NCBI GenBank assembly: GCA_000507305.1 | Contig: DF239097.1 | Span: 186,001-250,000, forward strand | Direction: 5' to 3' | Length of the DNA: 64,000 bases | Source: Breviolum minutum Mf 1.05b.01 | Lineage: Eukaryota > Sar > Dinophyceae > Suessiales > Symbiodiniaceae | In this document: positions 55,141 to 64,000 of the stretch, piece by piece | Position numbering within the stretch: position 1 is the first letter of the stretch | How the letters are laid out: every line of letters starts with the position of its first letter | Position numbers and translations under genes: made by a program | The notes under the pieces: model-generated | What the model saw: only the letters and a program-made list of their open reading frames with translations | Told to the model about the DNA's origin: nothing | The model's database searches: none

Positions 55141-56440
55141 TCAGCACAACGAATGCTGAGCCTTGTTGGCCACACAGGCCAATTCAGCGGCTTCGACGTG
55201 GCTGGCCCAGCGTTTGGAGTGCATACCCCACTTGCCCTGAGAACCTGCATCCACTAGTTACACCAGGCCAAAAGCCGCCGGTTAGTTTAAAAGATCTACA
55301 GAAGTACATACTTTAAATTCTAACGTCACTTCTAGCACTATGCACCCAACCTGCCAAATGGTGCTTGCAATAACGGTTTTCAGACGGCTCAGACTCTTGC
55401 AGCGAATAAAGATTCCGATTGGATTCATAGCCTGTTCGGTATGTCCCTGATGTTGGCCTTGAGCAGCAAGAGCATCAGCACGTTCGTTGCCAGTACAACC
55501 AGAATGTCCCTTCACATGCAAGAGGTGAAGGGGGCGCTGTGCCTCACATAGGCCAGGCAGAATGTGTCACGTTTACCAGTTGTATCAACTATCTTGAAGT
55601 TCATATATTGAATGCTGGTGGTTCAACACCTTCAATGCCACAATGAGTTCTACTATGTTCTACTCAATTTATTCATCTCCGTTTCACCGGCCTGCACTTC
55701 TGTGCAAAGCTCCTGCAACTTGATGGCCAGCTCCACGTTCCTTGGCAAAGTCTGTCGCTGCGTATTGCTTAAAGCTCCAAGAATAGTTCTGCATGATAAG
55801 ATAAACTCAAGCCAAGGATCTTGTGTGCTTTGTTGCGGCCAAGCACAATATTTGCCGCGTACCTAAGCCAACTACCAGGAACCAAAAATGCGTCTCTCTA
55901 AAGCTTTAACGTCTATGCAGGTGTGGCTGGGAGTGGGGCCCTCGTTGGCTTGACCGAATGCAACCAAAGAAGCTCAGAGTCATAGTGCAGAACTGCAGGA
56001 ATGCACTTGTCAGGTGCTTCATCTCGCAGCCAAAGCAGCGCCTATGTTGGCGACTCACACGCTCAGTCAGTGCTTGGCACTTTATCTATATAATCTTTGC
56101 AACAAAGTCGTGAGTTATCATTATGTTCATTTGTTATCATGAGTAATCCAGATGTCACCTAGAATCTATACTTTCATGATCTTTGATGCAACTGAACCAT
56201 TTCAGAAAACAGTCCACATGTCCGATGTCCTGGTCCTTCCCCTGCCTCACCCATAGCAGAAAGTTCGCCTGTGTTGTTGGAGCCGCCCAAGGCACCCAAA
56301 CTCAGCCTCAGCGCTCCCTCCGCAGTGAAAGGTGATGTGTAAACCGGCGAGCGAGCGATGCTTTATTCAGCAACTAAGCCGGGCACGGAGAGGTATCATC
56401 TGTGACCACAGGCCCAAAGAGTTCAGCAAAGGTAGAATCC
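55141..56440 (-). CDS. RNase H-like nuclease, intron-rich
   Basis: RNase H folds cut the RNA strand of RNA-DNA hybrids. Exons in phase: 56440-56387 (STFAELFGPVVTDDTS), 56306-56246 (LGALGGSNNTGELSAMGE, catalytic Glu), 56041-55974 (ALLWLRDEAPDKCIPAVLHY and DSE, catalytic Asp), 55862-55821 (YAANIVLGRNKAHK), 55740-55692 (NVELAIKLQELCTEVQ) and 55542-about 55,350 (LHLLHVKGHSGCTGNERADA, conserved His and last Asp). Donors are GT, GC, GC, GA, GC. A last exon ending 55,141 encodes KWGMHSKRWASHVEAAELAC; its junction is not certain. The first exon with the first catalytic Asp was not found upstream of 56,440. Reverse transcriptase was not seen. Many introns argue for a host gene, perhaps domesticated from a retroelement. 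Confidence 0.75.
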
Positions 56441-56449
56441 CTGCCGCAG

Positions 56450-57265
56450 AAATGAAGTTGACAGCTTTGTCTTGCAATCAACTTGACCCTAATTTACCAG
56501 GACGCTGGCACACATGTGATACGACCTGGAATGGTCCTGATTCCTGATTGGATCTTTAGGTTTTGGAGTCTGCAGAGCGCACCCTGTGCCCATACAATTC
56601 ATGATGGTAGCAACCTTTTCTCTGTTCATCCGTGTATTCGCGGGTGCTCTTCAGTAAATGTGTACGCACGAAAGACTCTGCGTCTACGTGAGAGGCCTGC
56701 AGAGGAAGTATACTAAGTATACGTAGTTCGAGACGTGTGTGTGGTTGTTCCTTTTGCTAGCAAGATGAGTCACAAACGATCAGAAATGTACAATGTGTGG
56801 CTGTGTGGCTACCTCGGGAGTCGGGTGACTGAGGGATGATCGGGGATGATTGGAGAACCAACGCAGGGTCCCAGATGCAAATTGGTAGCTAGTGACGGAG
56901 GATCTTGTGTGGCACTCATGCTGGGTACTATCTTCGAGCTGAAAATAAAAGGCACACGTTTGACCTCTGAGCATTGCTCTACGCCATGTCTAAAGACTGT
57001 CATGTAGCAGCTGCCGCGCCTCTCATTTCGCTGATAAACTGCAACACCCCAACCTCACACAGCCATGCCAAAGCAAGCCAAACAAGCTCAAGCAAGCAGG
57101 CAGGGGAGGCAAGCAAGCGAGCAAGAAAGCAAGGGAGAAAGAAAGGTACAGTAGGTAGGCAGGTGGATAGGGAAGCCAGAAAGTATGCAGGCACCCAGAA
57201 TAAGAGGTAAAATGGAAAACCGTAACCGATAGAAAGGCACGTCTGGACACCGGTAAGCAAGAACA
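56450..57265. other. upstream of RNase H gene; simple repeat, no gene seen
   Basis: Should contain the missing first RNase H exon(s), but I could not identify them. The right half is the AAGC/AGGC purine-rich repeat. Confidence 0.4.
57070..57190. repeat. purine-rich low-complexity repeat
   Basis: Variants of CAAG, CAGG, GAAAG and GGAAG repeat for about 120 bases. Open frames across it are translations of the repeat. Confidence 0.85.
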
Positions 57266-57269
57266 AGCT

Positions 57270-57780
57270 TCGAAGAAAAACCTTCAATTGGGTTGCCGGT
57301 GTCTACGCAAGGCGGCGCGGCCAGGCCTGCTGCTGTTGGCATCTTGCCCGCCTGCTTGTTGGCCGGGCAAGAGCCATCCACGAAGAGGTTCCAGGCACAG
57401 CCATCTGAGCACATATTTCCAAAATCACGGTGCATCAAATACTAAAAGGAAGAAGTACAAGAATACAAAATGCATTGCCTGGAAGCTCTCGTTCTTCAGC
57501 AGTTTCTGCTTCCACGGCTTCTCCCAGCACTTCCTCACAGAGGCTGGTTGGAACCTTTTGGCACAGTAACAAACAGCTAAGTCAAAGACCTTCAGCGCTC
57601 GTTCTAGTACTGGAGCCTCACCTCCCTGCACAAGCACCTTGCCACAGAAAATACGTGGAAGCACAAGAAGCGATTTTTCGCACGGAAATTCAAGCTGTGG
57701 CGCAGTCCCACGCGTCGGCCAAACATTCACAAAGCCTTTGTATTTGACCTGAGCTTCACGACAGGTAGGAGGAACATACT
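57270..57780 (-). CDS. unidentified gene, three probable exons
   Basis: Segments on the minus strand: about 57,560-57,775 (VPPTCREAQVKYKGFVNVWP, GKVLVQGGEAPVLERALKVF), 57,480-57,545 (EVLGEAVEAETAEERELP after CTGTGAG|G) and about 57,290-57,425 (MCSDGCAWNLFVDGSCPANK, AGLAAPPCVDTGNPIEGFSS). The order and AG|G acceptors fit one gene. No domain recognised; the last segment is Cys-rich and could be extracellular. Confidence 0.42.
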
Positions 57781-57799
57781 GAAGTATCAAGTATCAGCG

Positions 57800-60155
57800 A
57801 ATCAGCCAAGCGCAGCCTATATGTCCCTGTTCGAATCTGCTTGTTCTGTTTGCTAACAAGCAGCGCATCTGTGCTGGTGCATTGCCCGAGGCAGCCGGTT
57901 CCAAGATGGAGCTTCTCCCAGTGACTTCAAGGCCTCTGATGTTTAGGCTTTTTGCGTCAGGACTTTCCGCCATGCTCTAATGTGCATACACTATCTTCCC
58001 ACAAAAAAAAACTACTGCAACAAGCTGGCTGTTACCAGAAAGGCATATCAAAACAAAGCATCTCTCTTTTCCTTCCCCTTTTGATAAGACTTCACTATTC
58101 CCACCTTCTCCACCTGCTCCAGACTGTATGGCTGGGCCAAGCGACCCATCCCGAGAGCGAGATGCGCAGAATGCCCCCTTCGGCAAACCCTTCAAACAAA
58201 ACCATGCTACGAGTACAGTTGTTTAACTTGTCATGATGACAGTTCATTTCATTTGAGTCATCCTGGTGAGATATGGGGCTATTTACAACAAGATGCCTAA
58301 GAAACTCTGAGATCTTTCCGCCGCAGCATATGTCCCTTACAGAAAACTTGATATTTTGGGACTCCTGGAAAGCCAATGCTTCAGAAAGGCAAGTGACACA
58401 TCCAAGCAAACAAGCATCACTGGAGATTGACAGCAAAATGCCAAGGAATCCACCACCAGAATCAGCAGATACCTGGGCTTGGCCTGAGAGACCCCCAACT
58501 GAAAAAGGCCAAAAAGAAGCCATAATAGGCCATACACTTCATGACTTTTTATGACTTTTTGAATCATTCGCTGATTAGCTGGGCCTTCCCTTGGCCCCTT
58601 GGAGCTGGCATCCGGCGCATGGGCGTGCCGGGCTATGCAGTGGGATTCCGACCGGTTTTTGTGTGGAAGGCTAATGGAACCCCTGCCATTGTAGTGTCAT
58701 TAGTCAAATGTAGTGTCATCTCAGGGGTAGGGCCGTATGGCTGTAGGATGTAGGATGTAGGATCCTACTTCAGGATATATATAAGAGCTAAACAACGTTG
58801 CATCATAGGACCATCCCTCCTGGCTGTGCTGTTTGGGTGAAACTATCTGAAACAACTCCGATCCAAAGCGGCAGATGCAAAGCACCGTCTCGTTCCAAAT
58901 CCATGATGGACATTGTCACACCGTCCTCGTATTTTCACCCAAAAAAAAAAACGTGGCCATGACCTGTCAAGTTCTGGAAAGAAAAAAAATGCTCATGTAT
59001 TTGCACCTCCTGCTGCGCATATCTCAAAATCTCATTGGCCAGAACAAGACGACATGTATCATGTATCTACAGCTTTTCTGAAAAATTGTTCTTCTACAAT
59101 CATTCTCGCGAGCTTGAACGACATAAACTGGATTGAATGATCGTACCGTGGCAATCGGCCTCCGTTTCCTCGTTTTACCCATATCCTGTGGCGGATCTTT
59201 TTTTCCATGGCTGGTGGCAGCTCCGGAAACCTCGCCGCTTCGCTGGTTGACACTGAAAGAGGATCACATCTGTCATCCAGCTGCCTCCCATGCGGCATCC
59301 ATAGATGAAATTGAAGCTCCGTGCACCCCAGGGCAGCCTCTAACCCTCAAGCAGAAGTGGTTCTTTGGGAAATCCTATCTCACAATTAGCAAAAGTCAGA
59401 AGGTACTGAGTGCTGAATACTGTATGCAATTCTACTTGCCCACTTGCTATCAGATCTTCTGCTGGAGGTTGTTCTCACAGGATCTAAACATTGCAAAATC
59501 TCAGTATTGGCCCTCGTCCATTCCAACGTCCTGGTTCTGGCATCAAAGCAGTAGAGTGATTTGAAGGCCTAGAAAAGCTGAATTTTTGAAGCCGAACTGA
59601 GATCTGAGCAAGTGGTATGGCCGAAAGTAGGGATTTGTGGCTTATGAAGTGGGTTTGGCTGGGTTCGCCTCAGGATACTTCAAATGGACTGGAATGCGAA
59701 ATTGTGTTGTACTGTACCTTTACGACCTTGTCATACCTCGTCCATAACTCTCAGAACCCAACCGTGGAAATGGAAAAACCGCCACATGTCTTGCACCTAG
59801 GTATCTTTTCTCCGGTAAAATTGACCGGAACTTTGAAAGTCGATAACCTGCAGTCTCGACGCAAGTCGACTAAGCGCCTGGCAGGCCTAAAGCCTTTGCT
59901 ACACTCTTTCGCCAAGCTTCACAGCCTTTTGGAATGGTCCAAAACGAGAAGACGAGAAGACGCTTCGAATCACTGGAAAGGCTCAGACTCGATAAATATG
60001 GCACATCTGTACGCCCATCTGCAGCATCAGCAGCCTAGCAAGTCACCATATAGAAACAGAATCAAGTCTTTACAAAGCTCTGCTATTCTGGCCTCTATGT
60101 GAGCAGTGAGGCATAGGTATTCGCTCATGATCACGCGGACTGCATCCTGTAACAA
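57800..60155. other. no confidently supported gene
   Basis: Several open segments compete on both strands, for example near 58,280-58,540 and 59,140-59,330. Some look coding (minus AARFPELPPAMEKKIRHRIW near 59,200), but neither strand nor junctions could be decided. Confidence 0.35.
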
Positions 60156-60157
60156 AC

Positions 60158-60263
60158 CAGGTGGAAAACTTCATGGCTGTCTGTCCCCGTGCTCCATTCA
60201 GTGCTACACAACGAAGCCCACTCCTGCTGCACAAGATCCTTGTGTTCCTCATCAATGTGCTCC
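60158..60263 (-). CDS. single exon of an unidentified gene
   Basis: The exon starts after GCCCAAG and ends at CTG|GT. It encodes EHIDEEHKDLVQQEWASLCS then TEWSTGTDSHEVFHL. Clear coding composition and good splice signals, but it is too short to place in a family. Confidence 0.48.
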
Positions 60264-60881
60264 CTTGGGCCAGCAGTTCATGCATCTAAACGAGAATTCA
60301 AGAACTGCTCTTTCAGGACAGGATCACCTGGTAGCTATCCAAACACTTGCTGATTGCCACAGATCAGTGGCACAACTTGCCAAATGCTGCTGAAATACCA
60401 CCAAGTATGGCTGCCAGAATCCTTCTCGCGTGCCCGCTTCAAAGCTTCAAGTGCAGGCCTGCGTACGGAGCAATTAATCTAAATGTACGTGCAGATCTTC
60501 TAGAGTCTAGACATCCGTGACGTGTGTATAGCCTGAATAGTATGCTTGTAATCCTCTGGATTCATGCACGTGAATTCGCTACTGTTGAAACTCACACAAA
60601 CATACACAAACACTGCAACTTTGTTCCCAAAGGTGAGGGCTTGGTTTGGCACTTGAGGCATACATTGCACAGGAACATACACAGGCTGACACCTGATCCT
60701 CTCATCTTGCTCATAGCCCCAACGACCTCAGAAGAAGCCCATCGCAAAGCCGCTGCGAAAACCAACGAGCTGAAACTTCGTTGAGGCCCGGTCTCCGAGC
60801 GCAGAGAAGACGCAAAAACCTCATGACATTGAAGCATCTTGCCCGGGCCCAAGCTGTCCGAGAAGACTCTGGTTAAAGCAG

Positions 60882-61007
60882 TCAAAGATGAGGTCGCAGC
60901 TCGGTGGCATTGCCACCCTTCTTGCCCACTTTATTGAGAACCTTGTCAGCCAGGGCGTCTGATTCCACAGCACAACTTCGTCCGAACTGGAAAACCAACT
61001 TGTGCAT
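60882..61007 (-). CDS. short open frame or terminal exon, 41 residues
   Basis: ATG at 61,007 to TGA at 60,882 encodes MHKLVFQFGRSCAVESDALA then DKVLNKVGKKGGNATELRPH. It reads like real protein. It may be the last exon of a longer gene, because TTTTCCAG lies within it and could be an acceptor. Confidence 0.42.
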   Translation of the reverse strand: MHKLVFQFGRSCAVESDALADKVLNKVGKKGGNATELRPHL

Positions 61008-61019
61008 TGCTGCATGGGA

Positions 61020-62020
61020 TTGATCACGTTACAAAAACCCAATGTGGACCCAAATCAATAAACACTCACGTTTTACAAGCGTGGTGCGCAATTTTTCTTT
61101 GTAGCAATTTATTGTCTTTCTGGGTGCCCCTTCCATTAAACGAACAGAGCTTATCAATCCTGGAGTTGACTTCAAACCCCTTGAGCAACATGAAACTCTT
61201 TTATGGCTGCAATCCTGGACACCAACTTTGGATGCCATAGATGTCATGTTTAGACATGAGTCCAGGACTCCACAAACTCTACAAACTCTCCGCGTGGCAA
61301 AAGGCCACAAAGACTTGCGAAGGTCGACACTCACCTTTGGGCGAGACCCTCCACGGGATTGGGGGATTCCTGGGAAACAGAAGAAACCGCGAACTGCCAA
61401 TTGGCTAAAAGTTGGGAAGAAATCCAGCTCATGAAGCACCCAGTCTGCAAATCTGCCAGTCTGGTTCTCAAGAGCTGAATGTGCAAGAAATGCACAAAGT
61501 GATACCCCAAAATGAAGACACAGCCGACGGCCAAAACACAAGTAAACAACCGTTCGGGCAGACTCAGTCGGTGAAATGCATTGTACACCTGTGGGCAATC
61601 GCATCGAGCAATGACAGAAATCCATTCCCAAAGACACTAAACATCCAAAGATTTCTGTACTGGGATGTGGTGCATGGAAAATCGGTCCGTACTTGGGGAC
61701 TGGATAACAGACTCAACTGCCCTGCCCGCCACCCCATCATCGTAACTTCGTAGATTAAAACTGTGTATCACTTCAAAAATGTCTCAATGATTCAACCGGA
61801 TGATTCCAAATCTAGCCTGGATCTTGATCGGATTCAATAGGTCTCGTTCAAGCCATGGCCAACTGACCGTGGGCTTTCCACATACACGGAGAGTTCCCCA
61901 AGCATCTCCTCGATTGTTTTGAGTGGTCACTACACATAAACCAAAAAATACATACTACTGCCTTGGAAGACCCACTCCCGGGGACTACCATCCTTTATTC
62001 TCAGCAAATAAGCTCAGGAG
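61020..62020. other. no confidently supported gene
   Basis: A 202-residue minus-strand frame (61,029-61,637) is Cys-rich and irregular. Parts (KTINCYKEKLRTTLVKRE) could be exonic, but splice sites and family are lacking. Confidence 0.35.
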
Positions 62021-62025
62021 TTGCA

Positions 62026-63664
62026 TCAAAAAAGTGAGGCTTGCATAGACTTGCCTTGTTTGTCTCCCGGGTCCATTCCCATTTGTCCATATTTTTTCAC
62101 AATCCGCTTCAGAACTGCACCACGCTCAGCTGCAATAGAGGTACTTTGTTGAGGGAAATCTCCATATCGCCTTGGCTTCAGAATCAGTTCAAAGAGGTGC
62201 CACTTGACTGCCATGTTTGCAAGTCTGGGTGCCCAACTCATGAAGTCTTCCTTGACTTTAAACCCGCATGATCGGGCAGCTTTTTTTGCTGCAAGCTGAT
62301 CAAGAAGTTCTGTTTTGTACCTGGCATGACCACAAGACCCAGGGAGAGGCATAGGAATGGGCATTCAAAACCAACAAACGGATAACTGCTGCACCAAGCA
62401 AAATGTTGAGACGTCTTACCGGCTGTCGCATCTTGTGTCAACGTGATTACTGCTGGTCTGCTGGTATTGACTGAAACTTTTTTTGACGCATTTTGCTTGC
62501 AGCTGTAGCACCGAGATCTTCTTTTCTGCATATCCTGCAGAAGTTGGTGTGTCAATGGTACTCTCTGAAAATCGTACTGGGGTCGGGTGATGTAAGACGT
62601 GACGTGGATCTTGAATATTTTGGAAAACTGCTGATTCAAGATTCAAGCATATCCAAGTGCATCTCAGCTCCGTCCTCCTGCTTTCGCAAGTCTCTTTCAG
62701 CTTGCTTCATGGCCAAGTCCTAGGCAGAATTGTACTACCAAAGGAGTGCAAGCATGTGGGCATGCAAAATTTGACCAACAAGCCTACAAGTTACAACCAC
62801 ATACTCGACATTCATGGCAAGGAAACCTTGTGCTCTTGGAGTTTCTTCTGCTCGAACTCTTGGTCTCTGCGCTGCCTGCAGCAACCCCGGCAGCACAAAA
62901 TGGGGAACACATTAACTGTGAATCAATCAAGCAGAAATAAATTCGTCAAGGAAGCAGAAAGCGAACCTCTCTTCCTTCCTCAGCAACAGGGGCAGCTTAG
63001 TCAAGGTCAAAAAGAAATTATGATTTGGGGGTGCACACCGTGTGTCTTGCGTTCCATTCACGATCCTGTCTTGCCTCTCATCTTGCTGCCAGGCGTCTCT
63101 TCCATTTGCTTCTGCAAAAACTCCACGTTTTCCCTGCGACATGAGATGCATATCTTTTTTGCCAGCAGAATCCCAGGGGTTTTCACTCAACGGAGGTTTC
63201 GTACCTGCGCTTTCTTCGGTGGACCTCATCTTTTCGACGCTCCTCTTCTTCCTGACCTTCCATCATTGTTGAGATATTTGTAACTTGGGCAGTGACGAAC
63301 ATCCAAAGTTTTTTTCCTTGCTTTAACACCACAACATTGGGTTACCAAACGATCAGCAGCTGAGCGAATGGGAGCCAATTCTTGAAGTTCCTGCTGAATT
63401 CGTTCATTGCCTCGGATGCCGCACATTGCCTCCCACCGACAAACCTTGATTTTCAGTACTAAAATCTGCCAGGTGACGCTGCTTCAAACGATCCGTTCGG
63501 GCCACATCCTGAAGTCTTCGCTTGAATCGTCGTGTTGGACACCTATTAATCGAGTCTGCTACCACTTTTATTGCGGTTGCATCATTCCGACTGGAAGAAA
63601 CACATGAAGTACCGAAGTATTTTGCTTCAAAATGCGATATGGTCAGTACAGTACAAAGCTGCAC
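62026..63664 (-). CDS. unidentified multi-exon gene, 3' end
   Basis: Probable exons on the minus strand: about 63,430-63,620 (NDATAIKVVADSINRCPTRR, DVARTDRLKQRHLADFSTEN), 63,290-63,420 (GNERIQQELQELAPIRSAAD, VKARKKTLDVRHCPSYK), 63,000-63,240 (MRSTEESAGTKPPLSENPWD, GRDAWQQDERQDRIVNGTQD), 62,421-62,545 (KRRSRCYSCKQNASKKVSVN, ending at GTAAGA) and about 62,026-62,320 (YKTELLDQLAAKKAARSCGF, DFMSWAPRLANMAVKWHLFE, AAERGAVLKRIVKKYGQMGM), with a stop at 62,026. The basic content suggests nucleic-acid contact. Phases between exons were not all reconciled; no family recognised. Confidence 0.45.
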
Positions 63665-64000
63665 TGTATATCATCTACCCTAACTTGGAGATGTAAAACT
63701 ACAAAGTATGCATAGCAAAGTTGAAAGGCATCGCTTCCCTTTAGCTCACCCCTTTGACTGTCAGCCAAACTGCCTTTCTTAGGTGAAGCCTCTCAAAGAA
63801 CAACGAGCGTTCTGTCTTGGCCTGGCAGATGTTGACTCCGAAGCAGACTTGATGCCAAGAAATGAGTTTGATGGCTTAGCTGATGAGAATCATTGCTAAC
63901 GTAGATTGACATTCATCACAAAGATGCCTGTTCAAGCAGCTCTTGATTTTCCCTTCGCAGAATCTCAGCTGCTTCATCTCTCCTGCACAAAGTTCGCTGT

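Noticed and set aside
56974-57210. Plus-strand frame rich in Ser/Lys/Arg
   Set aside because: Translation of the AAGC/AGGC purine repeat.
1-64000. CRISPR arrays, bacterial operons, tRNA or rRNA genes
   Set aside because: No regularly spaced repeats, Shine-Dalgarno-led gene chains, cloverleaf-like or rRNA-like sequence was noticed; a tRNAscan or Rfam search would be needed to exclude small RNA genes.

Overview
This window looks like nuclear DNA of a dinoflagellate, most likely a Symbiodiniaceae-type alga. The evidence is internal. Genes are cut into many short exons. Introns start with GT, GC or GA and almost always end AG before a G. A ribosomal protein gene is present in tandem. Degenerate copies of the 3' part of the dinoflagellate spliced leader sit just upstream of start codons. 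Every gene I could support is read from the minus strand, often with only 100-200 bases between neighbours, which is the long one-directional gene array typical of dinoflagellates. No bacterial operon, rRNA, tRNA or CRISPR feature was seen. Long open frames on the plus strand are shadows of minus-strand coding exons. Gene models were built by hand from reading frames, splice signals and phase; where exon lengths add up exactly this is stated.

Layout in the direction of transcription (64 kb to 1): unidentified exons at 62.0-63.7 kb and 60.2-61.0 kb; exons of unknown genes at 57.3-57.8 kb; an intron-rich RNase H-like gene (55.1-56.4 kb); fragments at 54.4 and 53.5 kb; a multi-exon gene of unknown role (50.9-52.8 kb); a gene ending at 49.7 kb; a G-rich degenerate repeat patch (48.7-49.1 kb); a lysine-rich protein with 33-residue repeats (47.6-48.4 kb); an FkbM-type methyltransferase (45.7-47.5 kb); exons at 43-45.4 kb; a coiled-coil protein (40.0-42.3 kb); a phytyl-ester-synthase-like hydrolase/acyltransferase (31.6-39.8 kb) that appears to carry a complete membrane lipase gene (34.2-37.9 kb) inside one intron on the same strand; a helical-repeat protein fused to a zinc-dependent deaminase (27.7-31.2 kb); small genes at 25.6-27.5 kb; a ubiquitin-like protein (23.7-24.9 kb); a histidine phosphatase (21.1-23.3 kb); unknown genes at 16-21 kb; a probable myristoylated, highly charged coiled-coil protein (13.4-15.5 kb); glycosyltransferase-like, SH3/Tudor-like and unknown exons (8.4-12.8 kb); two tandem copies of ribosomal protein uS3 (5.0-7.1 and 1.7-4.5 kb); and an unidentified coiled-coil gene (0.4-1.4 kb).

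The strongest candidate for a new system is the 748-residue protein at 27,683-31,169. Six exons join in perfect phase into an RNA-binding-type array of helical repeats followed by a deaminase domain with HAE and PCxxC zinc motifs. This is the same logic as plant PPR-DYW RNA-editing factors, in a lineage whose organelle transcripts are heavily edited by unknown enzymes. The neighbouring lipid genes (hydrolase/acyltransferase and nested lipase) form a second unusual arrangement. The two uS3 copies are a good natural experiment on intron gain or loss, donor-site switching and gene conversion. Two single N bases (33,495 and 40,808) and at least two one-base frame breaks are probably assembly or sequencing faults.
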